From: Streptomyces akebiae
GTDB lineage: Bacteria; Actinomycetota; Actinomycetes; Streptomycetales; Streptomycetaceae
Direction of reading: 5' to 3'
Length of the DNA: 64,000 bases
NCBI RefSeq assembly: GCF_019599145.1
Contig: NZ_CP080647.1
Span: 1,674,001 to 1,738,000 of the forward strand
Under the pieces are notes generated by a model. It saw only the letters and a list, made by a program, of their open reading frames with translations, was not told where the DNA came from and did not search any database. The position numbers and the translations under genes were made by a program. Below are positions 25,846 through 34,660 of the stretch, one piece after another (the stretch's first letter is position 1; each line of letters begins with the position of its first letter).

Positions 25846-26709
25846 GTGAGTGAGCGGCGGCCCGCGCCCACCGTGGGTCAGGTGGTGCTCGGAAGACGGC
25901 TCCAGGAACTGCGGGAGTCCGCCGGGCTCAAGCGCGAGGAGGCGGCACGCGTCCTCCGGGTCGCCCCGGCGACCGTACGGCGCATGGAGACCGCCGACGT
26001 CGCGCTCAAGATCCCGTACGTCCAGGTGCTGCTGACGACGTACGGTGTCGCCGAGCACGAGGTCGCCGCCTTCGTGACGCTGGCCGAGGAGGCGAACAAG
26101 CCGGGGTGGTGGCAGCGGTTCCACGATGTGCTCCCCGACTGGTTCAGCGTGTACGTCAGTCTGGAGGGCGCGGCACATCTGATCCGGCAGTACGAGCCGC
26201 ACTTCGTGCCGGGGATGCTGCAGACGGAGGAGTACGCGCGGGCCGTGATGGAGGCCGGGACGGTCGGGCAGACCGGTCCCGAGGCGATCGAACGGCATGT
26301 GTCGCTACGGATGGCGAGACAGAAACTCCTCACGCAGGAGAAGCCGCCGCACCTGTGGGTGATCATGGACGAGACGGCCCTCGCGCGTCCGGTGAGCATC
26401 CGCTCCCAGGTCATGCGCGACCAGCTCGACCGTCTCCTCGAAGTCACCGAGAGGGACCATGTGATCCTCCAGGTCTGCGAGTTCGCCGACGGCCCCCACC
26501 CGGGCACCTACGCCCCCTTCTCCCTCTTCCGCTTCGCCGAACCCGAACTCCCCGACATGGTCTACACCGAGTACCTCACCGGCGCCCTCTACCTCGACTC
26601 CCGCACCGAGGTCGCCCTCCACCTCGAAGTCCTCGACCACATGGCCGCACACGCGGCCTCCGCCGAGAGGACGAGACAGATCCTGAAGCGGTACCGCGAC
26701 AGGTACTGA
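25846..26709 (+). CDS. XRE regulator with DUF5753 (Scr1/WhiJ-like)
   Basis: 287 residues from GTG 25846 (GGGGAGG 6 nt upstream; an in-frame GTG at 25831 is less likely). The XRE domain is about 15-70 (LKREEAARVLRVAPATVRRMET). DUF5753 follows (about 95-278) with EPHFVPGMLQTEEYARA, LWVIMDETAL and the terminal TRQILKRYRDRY. These proteins usually sit next to a small DUF397 partner and influence development in Streptomyces. No DUF397 gene is adjacent: the next gene is dnaK on the other strand, and the upstream gene is a membrane protein. Confidence 0.93.
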   Translation: MSERRPAPTVGQVVLGRRLQELRESAGLKREEAARVLRVAPATVRRMETADVALKIPYVQVLLTTYGVAEHEVAAFVTLAEEANKPGWWQRFHDVLPDWFSVYVSLEGAAHLIRQYEPHFVPGMLQTEEYARAVMEAGTVGQTGPEAIERHVSLRMARQKLLTQEKPPHLWVIMDETALARPVSIRSQVMRDQLDRLLEVTERDHVILQVCEFADGPHPGTYAPFSLFRFAEPELPDMVYTEYLTGALYLDSRTEVALHLEVLDHMAAHAASAERTRQILKRYRDRY

Positions 26710-26758
26710 GCGGCTCACCCACGGCCCGCGCACGCCCGGCCCGGCCCCCGCGGAAGGC

Positions 26759-28615
26759 TCACGCCGCCCCTCCCTTCGGCCCCCTCTCCTCGTCCACGAT
26801 CTCCGCGTCGACCACGGTCTCGTCCTCGGTGGGGTCGGGGGGCGGCGGGTCGGCCTGGGCGCGGGAGGAGGCCGCGTACATGGACTGGCCCATGCGCTGG
26901 CTGACGGTGGAGAGGTGGTCGACGGCGGTGCGCAGGGGCGCGGTGTCCTCGGGGTGCTCCAGGAGCCGTTTCACCTCCGCCACCGCGGCCTCCACCTCGG
27001 CCCTGCTGTCGGCGGGGACACGTTCCTCGTTGTCGCGGAGGAACTTCTCGGTCTGGTAGGCGAGTTGCTCGGCGTGGTTGCGGGTCTCGGCCGCCTCACG
27101 GCGCCGGCGGTCGTCGTCGGCGTACTGCTCGGCCTCCCGCATCATGCGGTCGATGTCGTCCTTGGGGAGCGCGGAGCCGCCGGTCACCGTCATCTTCTGT
27201 TCTCGGCCGGTGGCGAGATCCTTCGCCGAGACATGCATGATGCCGTTCGCGTCGATGTCGAAGGCCACCTCGATCTGCGGGACGCCACGCGGCGCGGGCG
27301 GCAGTCCGGTGAGGTCGAAGACGCCCAGCTTCTTGTTGTACGCGGCGATCTCCCGCTCACCCTGGTACACCTGGATGCCGACCGAGGGCTGGTTGTCGGC
27401 CGCCGTCGTGAAGATCTCCGAACGGCGCGTGGGAATCGTCGTGTTGCGCTCGATGAGCTTGGTCATGATGCCGCCCTTGGTCTCGATGCCCAGGGACAAC
27501 GGGGTGACGTCGAGCAGCAGCACGTCCTTCACGTCACCGCGGATGACGCCCGCCTGCAGCGCGGCGCCGACCGCCACCACCTCGTCGGGGTTCACCCCCT
27601 TGTGCGGGTCCTTGCCGGTGAGCTCCCGCACCAGGTCGCTCACGGCGGGCATCCGTGTCGAACCGCCCACGAGGATGACGTGGTCGATCGCGGCGAGCTT
27701 CACCCCGGCGTCCTTGACGGCCTGGTGGAAGGGCGTCCTGCACCGGTCGAGCAGGTCGGCGGTCAGCTCCTGGAACTGGGCGCGCGTCAGCCCCTCCTCC
27801 AGATGGAGGGGCCCCTCGGCGGAGGCGGTGATGTACGGGAGGTTGATGGACGTCCCGGAGGAGCTGGACAGCTCGATCTTGGCCCGCTCCGCCCCCTCGC
27901 GCAGCCGCTGCAACGCCATCTTGTCGCGGCCGAGATCGACGCCGTGCTGCCCCTGGAAGCGCTTGACGAGATGGTCGACCACCCGCTGGTCCCAGTCGTC
28001 GCCCCCGAGCCGGGTGTCGCCGTTGGTGGCCTTCACCTCGATGACCCCGTCACCGATCTCCAGGAGGGAGACGTCGAAGGTGCCGCCGCCGAGGTCGAAG
28101 ACGAGGACGGTCTGCTCCTCGGCCCGGTCCAGGCCGTACGCGAGGGCCGCGGCCGTGGGCTCGTTGACGATCCGCAGGACCTTCAGGCCCGCGATCTCCC
28201 CCGCCTCCTTGGTCGCCTGCCGCTGCGCGTCGTCGAAGTACGCGGGCACGGTGATGACGGCGTCGGTGACGTCCTCGCCGAGATACGACTCCGCGTCCCG
28301 CTTCAGCTTCTGCAGGACGCGCGCGGACAGTTCCTGGGCCCGGTAGCGGGTACCGTCCACGGAACCCTGCGCGGGGAAGCGCCAACTCGCGTCCCCCATA
28401 TGGCGTTTGACGGAGCGCGCGGTGCGCTCCACGTTCGTCACGGCCTGCCGCTTGGCGACCTCGCCGACGAGCACCTCGCCGTTCTTGGCGAAGGCCACCA
28501 CCGACGGTGTGGTCCGCTGCCCCTCCGCGTTGACGACGACGGTCGGCTCGCCGCCCTCCAGAACGGCCACCACCGAGTTCGTCGTACCGAGATCGATCCC
28601 GACCGCACGCCCCAT
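26759..28615 (-). CDS. Hsp70 chaperone DnaK (solo paralogue)
   Basis: 618 residues from ATG 28615, giving [22 protein letters not shown]. The nucleotide-binding domain has all phosphate and connect motifs ([40 protein letters not shown]). The substrate domain starts at about 380 ([14 protein letters not shown]). The C-terminus ends in an acidic segment rather than the EEVD-like tail. It is not followed by grpE, dnaJ or hspR, whereas the main Streptomyces dnaK operon has all three, so this is a second copy. A near-consensus HAIR element overlapping a TTGACA -35 lies about 75-95 bp upstream, implying repression by HspR and induction by heat. Confidence 0.93.
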   Translation of the reverse strand: MGRAVGIDLGTTNSVVAVLEGGEPTVVVNAEGQRTTPSVVAFAKNGEVLVGEVAKRQAVTNVERTARSVKRHMGDASWRFPAQGSVDGTRYRAQELSARVLQKLKRDAESYLGEDVTDAVITVPAYFDDAQRQATKEAGEIAGLKVLRIVNEPTAAALAYGLDRAEEQTVLVFDLGGGTFDVSLLEIGDGVIEVKATNGDTRLGGDDWDQRVVDHLVKRFQGQHGVDLGRDKMALQRLREGAERAKIELSSSSGTSINLPYITASAEGPLHLEEGLTRAQFQELTADLLDRCRTPFHQAVKDAGVKLAAIDHVILVGGSTRMPAVSDLVRELTGKDPHKGVNPDEVVAVGAALQAGVIRGDVKDVLLLDVTPLSLGIETKGGIMTKLIERNTTIPTRRSEIFTTAADNQPSVGIQVYQGEREIAAYNKKLGVFDLTGLPPAPRGVPQIEVAFDIDANGIMHVSAKDLATGREQKMTVTGGSALPKDDIDRMMREAEQYADDDRRRREAAETRNHAEQLAYQTEKFLRDNEERVPADSRAEVEAAVAEVKRLLEHPEDTAPLRTAVDHLSTVSQRMGQSMYAASSRAQADPPPPDPTEDETVVDAEIVDEERGPKGGAA

Positions 28616-28687
28616 CGCCGTCCCCTTCCAGCGGAGTTCCGCAAGGATCCGCAAGGTCCGCCAAGTGTTCCCACCACCAGCACAAAA

Positions 28688-28708
28688 CTTGAGTGGGTTC
28701 TTGTCAAC
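28688..28708 (-). promoter_or_regulatory. HAIR-like HspR operator and promoter of dnaK
   Basis: CTTGAGT, exactly 7 bases, then TGTCAAC matches the HAIR consensus CTTGAGT-N7-ACTCAAG at 11 of 14 positions, with one half perfect. Read toward dnaK it contains TTGACA (28707-28702), followed after 17 nt by TGTGCT, a fair actinomycete promoter. A repressor here would block RNA polymerase directly. Confidence 0.65.
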
Positions 28709-28739
28709 GGGGCGGAGACGGGGCGCACGAAGCAGGCGG

Positions 28740-29165
28740 TCAGACCAGTTCGGCCGTCAGCGTGATCGTCGTGCCGGTCAGGGCCTGGCTGACCGGGCAG
28801 TTCTTCTTTGCGCCCTCGGCCGCCTCCTGGAAGCCGGCCTCGTCCAGGCCGGGGACCTCGCCGCGGACGGTGAGGTGGATGCCGGTGATGCCCTCACCGG
28901 GCTGGAAGGTCACGTCGGCCTTGGTCTCCAGGCGGGTGGGCGGGGTGCCCGCGCCGGTGAGGCCGTGGGAGAGCGCCATGGAGAAGCAGCTGGAGTGGGC
29001 GGCCGCGATCAGCTCCTCGGGGCTGGTCTTGCCGTTCGCCTGCTCCGCGCGCGACGGCCACGACACCGGCTGCGAGCCGATGCCGGAGGAGTCGAAGGTG
29101 ACGGTGCCGGTGCCCTTGAGCAGCTCGCCTTCCCAGACGGTGTGTGCGGTGCGCGTGGTGGCCAC
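28740..29165 (-). CDS. OsmC-family thiol peroxidase
   Basis: 141 residues. The two redox cysteines of OsmC/Ohr proteins are in place: Cys60 in [13 protein letters not shown] and Cys123 in [10 protein letters not shown], and [14 protein letters not shown] matches the N-terminal strand region. OsmC reduces organic hydroperoxides using lipoyl or dithiol donors in the cytosol. The order and the [12 protein letters not shown] segment favour OsmC over Ohr. ATG 29165 has GAAAGGA upstream. It is upstream of dnaK in the same direction but separated by dnaK's own promoter. A 14-bp tandem repeat occupies its promoter region. Confidence 0.94.
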   Translation of the reverse strand: MATTRTAHTVWEGELLKGTGTVTFDSSGIGSQPVSWPSRAEQANGKTSPEELIAAAHSSCFSMALSHGLTGAGTPPTRLETKADVTFQPGEGITGIHLTVRGEVPGLDEAGFQEAAEGAKKNCPVSQALTGTTITLTAELV

Positions 29166-29194
29166 GATGAGTCCTTTCTATGGGTCACGATGCC

Positions 29195-29265
29195 GGAGTC
29201 CCGCGTAGTGGGGGTCCCGTTGCGGAAGTTCCGTCGCGGGGATCCCGTTGCCGGGGTTCCGTGCC
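29195..29265. repeat. 14-bp imperfect tandem repeat upstream of osmC
   Basis: About five degenerate units with consensus GGGGNTCCCGTTGC (variants include GGAAGTTCCGTCGC and GGGGATCCCGTTGC). It fills most of the 132 bp between the OsmC start and the VWA-protein stop. Confidence 0.6.
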
Positions 29266-29297
29266 CCCATCCGATCACACTCCGGCGGACGGGAGGC

Positions 29298-31109
29298 TCA
29301 TCTCACTCTGAACACCGGCCCCTGCGCGGTGAACGGCAGGCGAGCACCCTGGGGAATCAGGTAGGCGTGCTCCCGCCGCACCCGCAGCACGTCGCACCAG
29401 CCGTCCGTGATGACGAGGACCGGCGCGCCCGGCGGGAAGTCGTCGGCGCGGTGCAGCAGGTCGACGCCCGGCTGCAGCTCCGTACCGCCGCGCCCGCGCA
29501 CCCGCACCCGCCCCGCGATCTCGGTGACCGGCAGGAATCCCGCGTCGTGCGGGGCCGCGTCGCAGAAGACGACCCGGGCGGCCGGTACGTCACGGGCCGC
29601 GGCGTACGAGGCGATCGCGCCCAGCGCCTTGCCGAGCAGCGTCCGGTCCATGGAGCCGGAGGTGTCGAGGACGACGCCGAAGGTGCAGCGGGCGATCTCC
29701 TCGGGTGGGAAGTACCGCCCCGCGCGCGGGATGTCGGGGGTGGCGGACTGCCGGCGCGAGGGGCGCGCGTAGGTCCGTACGGCCTGGGGGCTGGGCACGA
29801 ACTCGTCGAACCAGCGGGCCAGTCGCGCGTCCCAGGGCAGGGGCGGATGGCTGAGGGCACGGATCTCCTCGACCAGACCGGCGGGCAGGAGTCCGCGTTC
29901 CTGCCGCTCGTGCAGATCGAAGCCCCGGGCGAGGCCCCGGCGGTAGAACTCGTCGAGGTCCACGTAGTCGCGCGGCGAGCCGAGCGGACCGCCGAGGATG
30001 TCGCCGACGCCCTTGCCGCGGGGGGTGGCGAGCCGGCGCATCCGGCGCAGGTCGCCGACGATCCGGTCGTAGACCTCCTCGGCCGACAGTCCGGCCAGCT
30101 CGGGGTCGTACAGCAGTCCGTCGGGCATGGTGCCGACCTGCATCTCGCGCAACCAGCCGTTGATGACGTAGTCGGCGGCGATGTTGAACAGATACGGGTC
30201 GCGGGTGCCGCAGCGGTCACCGTGGCGCAGGGCGGCGTGCAGCATCTCGTGGGCGAGGATGAACCGCCACTCCTCGTCGTCGAACCGGCGGAGCGGGTTG
30301 ATGTAGATCTCACCCGCCTCCGCGTCGACGGCCGCGACGGAGATGCCGTGGGCGTGGGCGAGTTCGACGTCGGCGACGATCCGGATGCCGGCCGCGATGC
30401 CGCCGAGCAGCGGGTAGGAGGAGATGAACCAGCTCAGCGCCTTCTCCCAGGGCCGCATGCGGACCGGCTCGTCGTCCAGGGACGCGCGGCGGCCGCCGGC
30501 CATGTCCATCGCGGCGGACATCGTGCGGGTGAGGGCGTGCGCGAAGGCGAGCTGCCAGTCCGTGGGCGTGCCCCGCCACGTGGGCCAGGGCAGCAGCAGC
30601 TGGTCGGGCTCGTCACCGGCCGTACCGCAGTGCTCGTACGCCGCCGGGAGCCCGCCGCGGCGCCAGTGGGCGGCGAGGCGTTCCTCGTCGCCGTCCGGGT
30701 AGCGGTCGGGCAGGTTCTCGGGTGTCAGGCCGACGGGGAAGGTGAGCAGGAACCGGTTGACGGCGACGCAGCGGGCGGCGAGGTCGAACCGGTCGGGCTG
30801 GGTACGCACGCCCTGCGCCGCCGGGACGTGCCCGAAGCCCAGGTGGATGGCGGCGTGGGCGATGGCCCAGGCCCAGGCCTCGGGGGCGGCGAGCCGGTCG
30901 GGGTGCGCGTGCAGCACTCCCTCGGAGTCGACCCGGACGAGGCCCCGGTGGGGCGCGAGATCGCACTTCTCCTTGCGGCAGACGGTGAACCCGACCGCCC
31001 GCAGCGCGGAGTTGCTCCGCGCCGCCTCCAACCCCGCCTCGAACGCCTCACCGGCGAGGTCGCGCTTCGTCTTCCGTGTGCCCCGCCCCTTGCCGCCGGC
31101 CGTGCTCAC
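29298..31109 (-). CDS. VWA-like protein with N-terminal metallopeptidase domain (DUF2201 family)
   Basis: 603 residues. The N-terminal half is the DUF2201_N putative metallopeptidase: IAHAAIHLGFGH near 85-96, and the zinc motif HEMLH (His287, Glu288, His291). The C-terminal half (about 470-603) is a VWA-like domain with VVLDTSGSMDRTLLG, where Asp482 begins an intact MIDAS DxSxS, and VITDGWCDVLRV. It overlaps the MoxR-type ATPase gene by 4 bp (ATGA), so the products are co-translated and almost certainly work together, as MoxR/VWA pairs generally do in chaperone-like remodelling or metal insertion. The actual target is unknown. Confidence 0.9.
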   Translation of the reverse strand: MSTAGGKGRGTRKTKRDLAGEAFEAGLEAARSNSALRAVGFTVCRKEKCDLAPHRGLVRVDSEGVLHAHPDRLAAPEAWAWAIAHAAIHLGFGHVPAAQGVRTQPDRFDLAARCVAVNRFLLTFPVGLTPENLPDRYPDGDEERLAAHWRRGGLPAAYEHCGTAGDEPDQLLLPWPTWRGTPTDWQLAFAHALTRTMSAAMDMAGGRRASLDDEPVRMRPWEKALSWFISSYPLLGGIAAGIRIVADVELAHAHGISVAAVDAEAGEIYINPLRRFDDEEWRFILAHEMLHAALRHGDRCGTRDPYLFNIAADYVINGWLREMQVGTMPDGLLYDPELAGLSAEEVYDRIVGDLRRMRRLATPRGKGVGDILGGPLGSPRDYVDLDEFYRRGLARGFDLHERQERGLLPAGLVEEIRALSHPPLPWDARLARWFDEFVPSPQAVRTYARPSRRQSATPDIPRAGRYFPPEEIARCTFGVVLDTSGSMDRTLLGKALGAIASYAAARDVPAARVVFCDAAPHDAGFLPVTEIAGRVRVRGRGGTELQPGVDLLHRADDFPPGAPVLVITDGWCDVLRVRREHAYLIPQGARLPFTAQGPVFRVR

Positions 31110-32167
31110 CGGCGTGCCTCCACCAGCCGGGGCATGTCACGGGCCGCCTCGACGAGGAACCAGGCGGGCAGCACGGGATTGCCGTCGGCGTCGTCGGCGA
31201 TGACGGTCTGGGCGACCTCGACGGAGATCTCCGCGAGCCGCACCAGCAGGGACTTGGCGCGGTACGCGGTCTGCCGTCCGTTCGCCGACATGTGCTGCTT
31301 GCTGACCGGCAGTTCCTTGACCAGCCGGCCGCGGAAGGAGTCGGCGAGGTAGTACAGCAGGTCGCGGTCCTCCAGACGGTGGGGCCAGCCGGCCTCGCCC
31401 TTGAGGATCGCCTCGATGCCGAACCGGCTGCGCACGATCTTGACGTAACCGCAGAAGGCCACCGCGTGCGCCGGCGTCAGCGTGCCGTGCGCGAGGACCT
31501 TCAGGGTCTCCTCGTCGAGGTCGTGCCCGAAGGAGTGCAGCGCGTCGGAGAGCATGTGCCAGGAGCGGGGCGTGGAGAACGGCTCCTCGGTCTTCGGCGG
31601 CTTGGACCACAGGTGGTCCGGGCGGTCGGTGAGGTGGTCCAGGACCCAGGGGTGGATGCCGTTGCCCTCGGCCCAGACCAGCCAGTCCTTCGCCGAGGCC
31701 TGGAGGTGGACGTGGGTGAGGCGGTTGACCAGGGCGGAGGCGATGGGGCGGGCCAGGGCGTTGTCGGTGGCGCGGTTGCCTGCGCCGATGACGATCGAGC
31801 CCTTCGGCAGCTCGTAGTTGCCGATACGGCGGTCCAGGATCAACGAGTAGAAGGCCTTCTGCACATCCGGGGTGGCCGCGTTCAGCTCGTCCAGGAACAG
31901 GCAGTACGGCTCGTCCCGGGCGATCGCCTCCGGCGGGCAGAACACGGAGCGGCCGTCGCGGATCTGCGGGACGCCCATCAGGTCCTCCGGCGCGAGCTGC
32001 GTACCGAGGAGGCTCACGCACTCCAGGCCCAGCGACTCGGCGAAGTCCCGCACCAGGGAGGACTTGCCGATGCCGGGGGCGCCCCAGACGAAGACGGGCC
32101 GCACGGTGGCGAGGCCGAGCAGCAGCTCGGGGATGCGGGAGGGGGTGACGGTCACGGCTGCCTGCAA
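31106..32167 (-). CDS. MoxR-type AAA+ ATPase
   Basis: 353 residues. Walker A is WGAPGIGKSS (Lys35), Walker B is LFLDELN, sensor 1 is VIGAGNRATDN and the arginine-finger region is ASALVNRLTHVHL. The insert and order fit the MoxR/RavA clade. After the AAA core, the C-terminal 150 residues are helical. It translates into the VWA-metallopeptidase gene through a 4-bp overlap. MoxR ATPases form hexameric rings that act on, or together with, VWA proteins to mature or remodel enzymes. No candidate client is encoded in the same operon. Confidence 0.92.
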   Translation of the reverse strand: MQAAVTVTPSRIPELLLGLATVRPVFVWGAPGIGKSSLVRDFAESLGLECVSLLGTQLAPEDLMGVPQIRDGRSVFCPPEAIARDEPYCLFLDELNAATPDVQKAFYSLILDRRIGNYELPKGSIVIGAGNRATDNALARPIASALVNRLTHVHLQASAKDWLVWAEGNGIHPWVLDHLTDRPDHLWSKPPKTEEPFSTPRSWHMLSDALHSFGHDLDEETLKVLAHGTLTPAHAVAFCGYVKIVRSRFGIEAILKGEAGWPHRLEDRDLLYYLADSFRGRLVKELPVSKQHMSANGRQTAYRAKSLLVRLAEISVEVAQTVIADDADGNPVLPAWFLVEAARDMPRLVEARR

Positions 32168-32260
32168 GGCGTGGGCTCCAGGGGTTGGTCCTGCGGACGT
32201 TGCGGACAGTCTGGTGACCGCTTCGCGGGAGCGCAGCCGAATTTTCTGTGGGCCGGGTGC

Positions 32261-34429
32261 CTATGCGTCTGCCGGGTTCTGTTGGGAGGCGGGTGCGGGT
32301 CGCCTCGTGGCCGGTCGCGCAGTTCCCCGCGCCCCTTCAGGGCGCTCCTGCCCGGCAAGGGGGACCTGGGGGCCGTCCGCTTCCCGGAGCCATCGTCGCA
32401 GGACCCGGTGGACGTGCTCCGCGCCGACCAGGTCCGCGCCTTCCTGCACCGGCTCGGAGAGGACCAGCGGGGACATCAGGAAGGGGCGGGACTGACAGCC
32501 GCCCAGGCCGCCGTGGGAGCCGATCTGTTCCTCGAAGGCGAGGACTTCGCCGTCGGTCGGCTCGTACCAGGAGTTGACCATGATGTCGGCGGTGTGGGGG
32601 AAGCCGTGCGTGCGGCGTACGGCGTCGGCGGCCCCGGGGCCGAAGTCGGCCAGGGGGCCCGGGTGTTCGTCGCTCAGTTCGTCGATCGGGATCTCCGCGC
32701 CGTGCGCGCCGAGGACGACACCGCCGTGTTCCTCGCTGCGGACGAGGACGAAGCCGATGCCGGGGTGGTTGGCGAGGGTGGACAGCAGGGCGGGGTGGCG
32801 GGCGTCGATCTCCTCGCGGCTCATCCGGTGGGAGACGTCGGGGAAGGAGACGAGGCCGAGGTTGCCCGAGGCCAGGGTGATGGGCTCGGAGCGGCGGGTG
32901 GGGCGGTGCTCCTCGACGCCCTCCTCGACGGGGATGCGCAGCGCGGCCCGTACCGCGGCGCGTGCCTCGGCGCCGCTGTGCGTGCGCTGGGCGCGGCGCG
33001 GGACGGGCAGGCCGCAGCCGGCCCGCACCAGGTCGCCGAGGGTGAGGCCGTATCGGGCGAGGAAGGTCTCGCCGGGGCTCTGGCCGTGGTCGGAGAGGAG
33101 GACGATCCGGTAGGCGCGCGGGGCGTGTTCGGCGACCTGGGCGATCAGCGCGAGGGAACGGTCCAGGCGCTGGAGGATCTTCGCGGCGTCCCCGCTGTGC
33201 GGGCCGGAGTGGTGCGCGACCTCGTCGTAGGCCACCAGGTCCGCGTAGATCGCGGCGCGGCCCGCGAGCATGTCCCCGATCACCGCGGCGACGACGACGT
33301 CGCGCTCGACGACGGTCGCGAAGGCCCTGATGAACGGGTAGAGCCCGCCGCGCTTGACGCGGGGGCGCTGCTCGGTGAACCGGGCCCGGCCGGACTGGCC
33401 GATCTCCCGCAGGACGTCGGCGACGAAGGACATGGCGGTGCGGACGGCGTTGGCGGGGTCGGAGAAGTACGCGAAATAGCCGGCGCGGGAGCGGTTCCGC
33501 CTCCCCCGGCGAGCCGCGATCGACAGCACCAGCGCGAGCTGCTCGGCGCCGCCGCTGAAGAGATTGCCGCGGCTGGCGCCGTCGACGGTCAGCAGACCGC
33601 CGTCGCCGGTGCGGTCGACGGCCCGGCGCTGGAGCTCCGCGGCGCTGGAGGGCCGGTTGCAGACCATCACCTCCCGGGTGTCCTTCTCGTACCAGCGGAA
33701 GGCCGGCACGTCGTGGTTGGTGCCGTGCAGGATGCCGAGCTGGCTGGCGCCGGTCTGGCTGGACCAGTCGGTACGCCACGGGGTGAGCCGGTGCGTGGGC
33801 CGGGGGCGGACGGCGCCGGCCGACGCGGGCGGCGCGAGGCCCAGCCACTCGGCGACGGTCGGCATCAGCCCGTTCCGCGTCGCCGACTCCAGCACGTCGT
33901 GGCCGACGCCGTCGAGTTGGAGGAAGACGGTGCCGGGTCCGGCGGGCCCCGGACGGCCTGCCGCGTGTCTGCGGCGGCGGTCGGCCAGGCGGTACAGGCG
34001 GCGCCGGTAGGCGTCGTCGTCCCGTACGGCGAGGGCGCCGCCGGTGGCGGAGGCGACGGCGGACATCACCGCGGCGACGACCACGGCGGTCTCGGGCGCG
34101 GCCGCCCCCTGGCCGGAGGGGGTGAGCCGCAGGGCGAGGAGGAGCAGGGAGCCGTTGAGGAAGAAGACGAGCAGGCCGAGGACGAGCGCCGGGACCAGCA
34201 GCAGGGCCCGCACCAGCAGCGGCCACACGAGCGAGGACAGCAGACCGAACGCGCCGGCGCCGAACGCCGCGGTCACGGCGATCCGCGTGGCGCTCTCACC
34301 GCTCTCGGCCTGGAGCCGGAAGTCGGGCAGCGCGCCGGCGAGTACGAGCATGGTCAGCGTGGACACCGCCCATACGGCGAGCATCCGCCAGATCCCGCTC
34401 AGCACCCTCCGCCAACGACCACCGCCCAC
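32261..34429 (-). CDS. Membrane-anchored alkaline-phosphatase-superfamily hydrolase with holin-like N-terminus
   Basis: 722 residues. Three or four membrane helices (about 14-34, 51-72, 74-102 and 109-135) resemble the phage_holin_4_2 family. The remainder is an alkaline-phosphatase-like phosphodiesterase domain with metal-site motifs LQLDGVGHDVL, SSQTGASQLGILHGTNHD, DLVAYDEVAHHSG and VLLSDHGQSPGETF. Complete metal ligands suggest an active phosphodiesterase or phosphotransferase facing the periplasmic side. The last 35 or so codons lie over an extragenic repeat (32306-32345), giving an odd basic Pro/Arg/Ala tail. It is probably transcribed alone: 93 bp separate it from the MoxR gene downstream. 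Confidence 0.85.
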   Translation of the reverse strand: MGGGRWRRVLSGIWRMLAVWAVSTLTMLVLAGALPDFRLQAESGESATRIAVTAAFGAGAFGLLSSLVWPLLVRALLLVPALVLGLLVFFLNGSLLLLALRLTPSGQGAAAPETAVVVAAVMSAVASATGGALAVRDDDAYRRRLYRLADRRRRHAAGRPGPAGPGTVFLQLDGVGHDVLESATRNGLMPTVAEWLGLAPPASAGAVRPRPTHRLTPWRTDWSSQTGASQLGILHGTNHDVPAFRWYEKDTREVMVCNRPSSAAELQRRAVDRTGDGGLLTVDGASRGNLFSGGAEQLALVLSIAARRGRRNRSRAGYFAYFSDPANAVRTAMSFVADVLREIGQSGRARFTEQRPRVKRGGLYPFIRAFATVVERDVVVAAVIGDMLAGRAAIYADLVAYDEVAHHSGPHSGDAAKILQRLDRSLALIAQVAEHAPRAYRIVLLSDHGQSPGETFLARYGLTLGDLVRAGCGLPVPRRAQRTHSGAEARAAVRAALRIPVEEGVEEHRPTRRSEPITLASGNLGLVSFPDVSHRMSREEIDARHPALLSTLANHPGIGFVLVRSEEHGGVVLGAHGAEIPIDELSDEHPGPLADFGPGAADAVRRTHGFPHTADIMVNSWYEPTDGEVLAFEEQIGSHGGLGGCQSRPFLMSPLVLSEPVQEGADLVGAEHVHRVLRRWLREADGPQVPLAGQERPEGARGTARPATRRPAPASQQNPADA
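32306..32345 (+). repeat. Dispersed extragenic palindromic repeat, copy 2 (inside a 3' coding end)
   Basis: CGTGGCCGGTCGCGCAG then TTCCCCGCGCCCCTTCAGGG. It matches copy 1 at most positions. Unlike the other copies it lies within a reading frame, the antisense tail of the alkaline-phosphatase-like gene. Confidence 0.8.
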
Positions 34430-34660
34430 GTTCGGCCATCCTCACGTCCTGTTCGTGGGCCCAGACTGTCATACGGGGTGGGGGCGCCGGGGTGGCATCC
34501 CGGGGTGGCACGGGGGCACGGCCCGGGCAGGGGCGGGCAGGGGCGGGCAGGCTCGGGACCTGCTGTACGTCGCGGGCCGCGGGACGTGGCGGCCGGTGGC
34601 GCCGTTCCCCCGCACCCCTCGAAGAGCTTCCCGGCACCGGAAGCGGCGCCCCCTCCCGCC
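34430..34660. repeat. Intergenic stretch with 10-bp tandem repeat
   Basis: No gene. Between 34524 and 34551 the unit GGGCAGGGGC is repeated almost three times, and CGGGGTGGCA occurs twice just before it. A degenerate copy of the extragenic repeat family (GCCGTTCCCCCGCACCCCT) lies near 34600. Confidence 0.5.

Noticed and set aside
32261..34429. Holin-like N-terminus as a sign of a prophage
   Set aside because: No phage structural, lysis, integrase or replication genes lie nearby, and the domain is fused to a chromosomal-type hydrolase.
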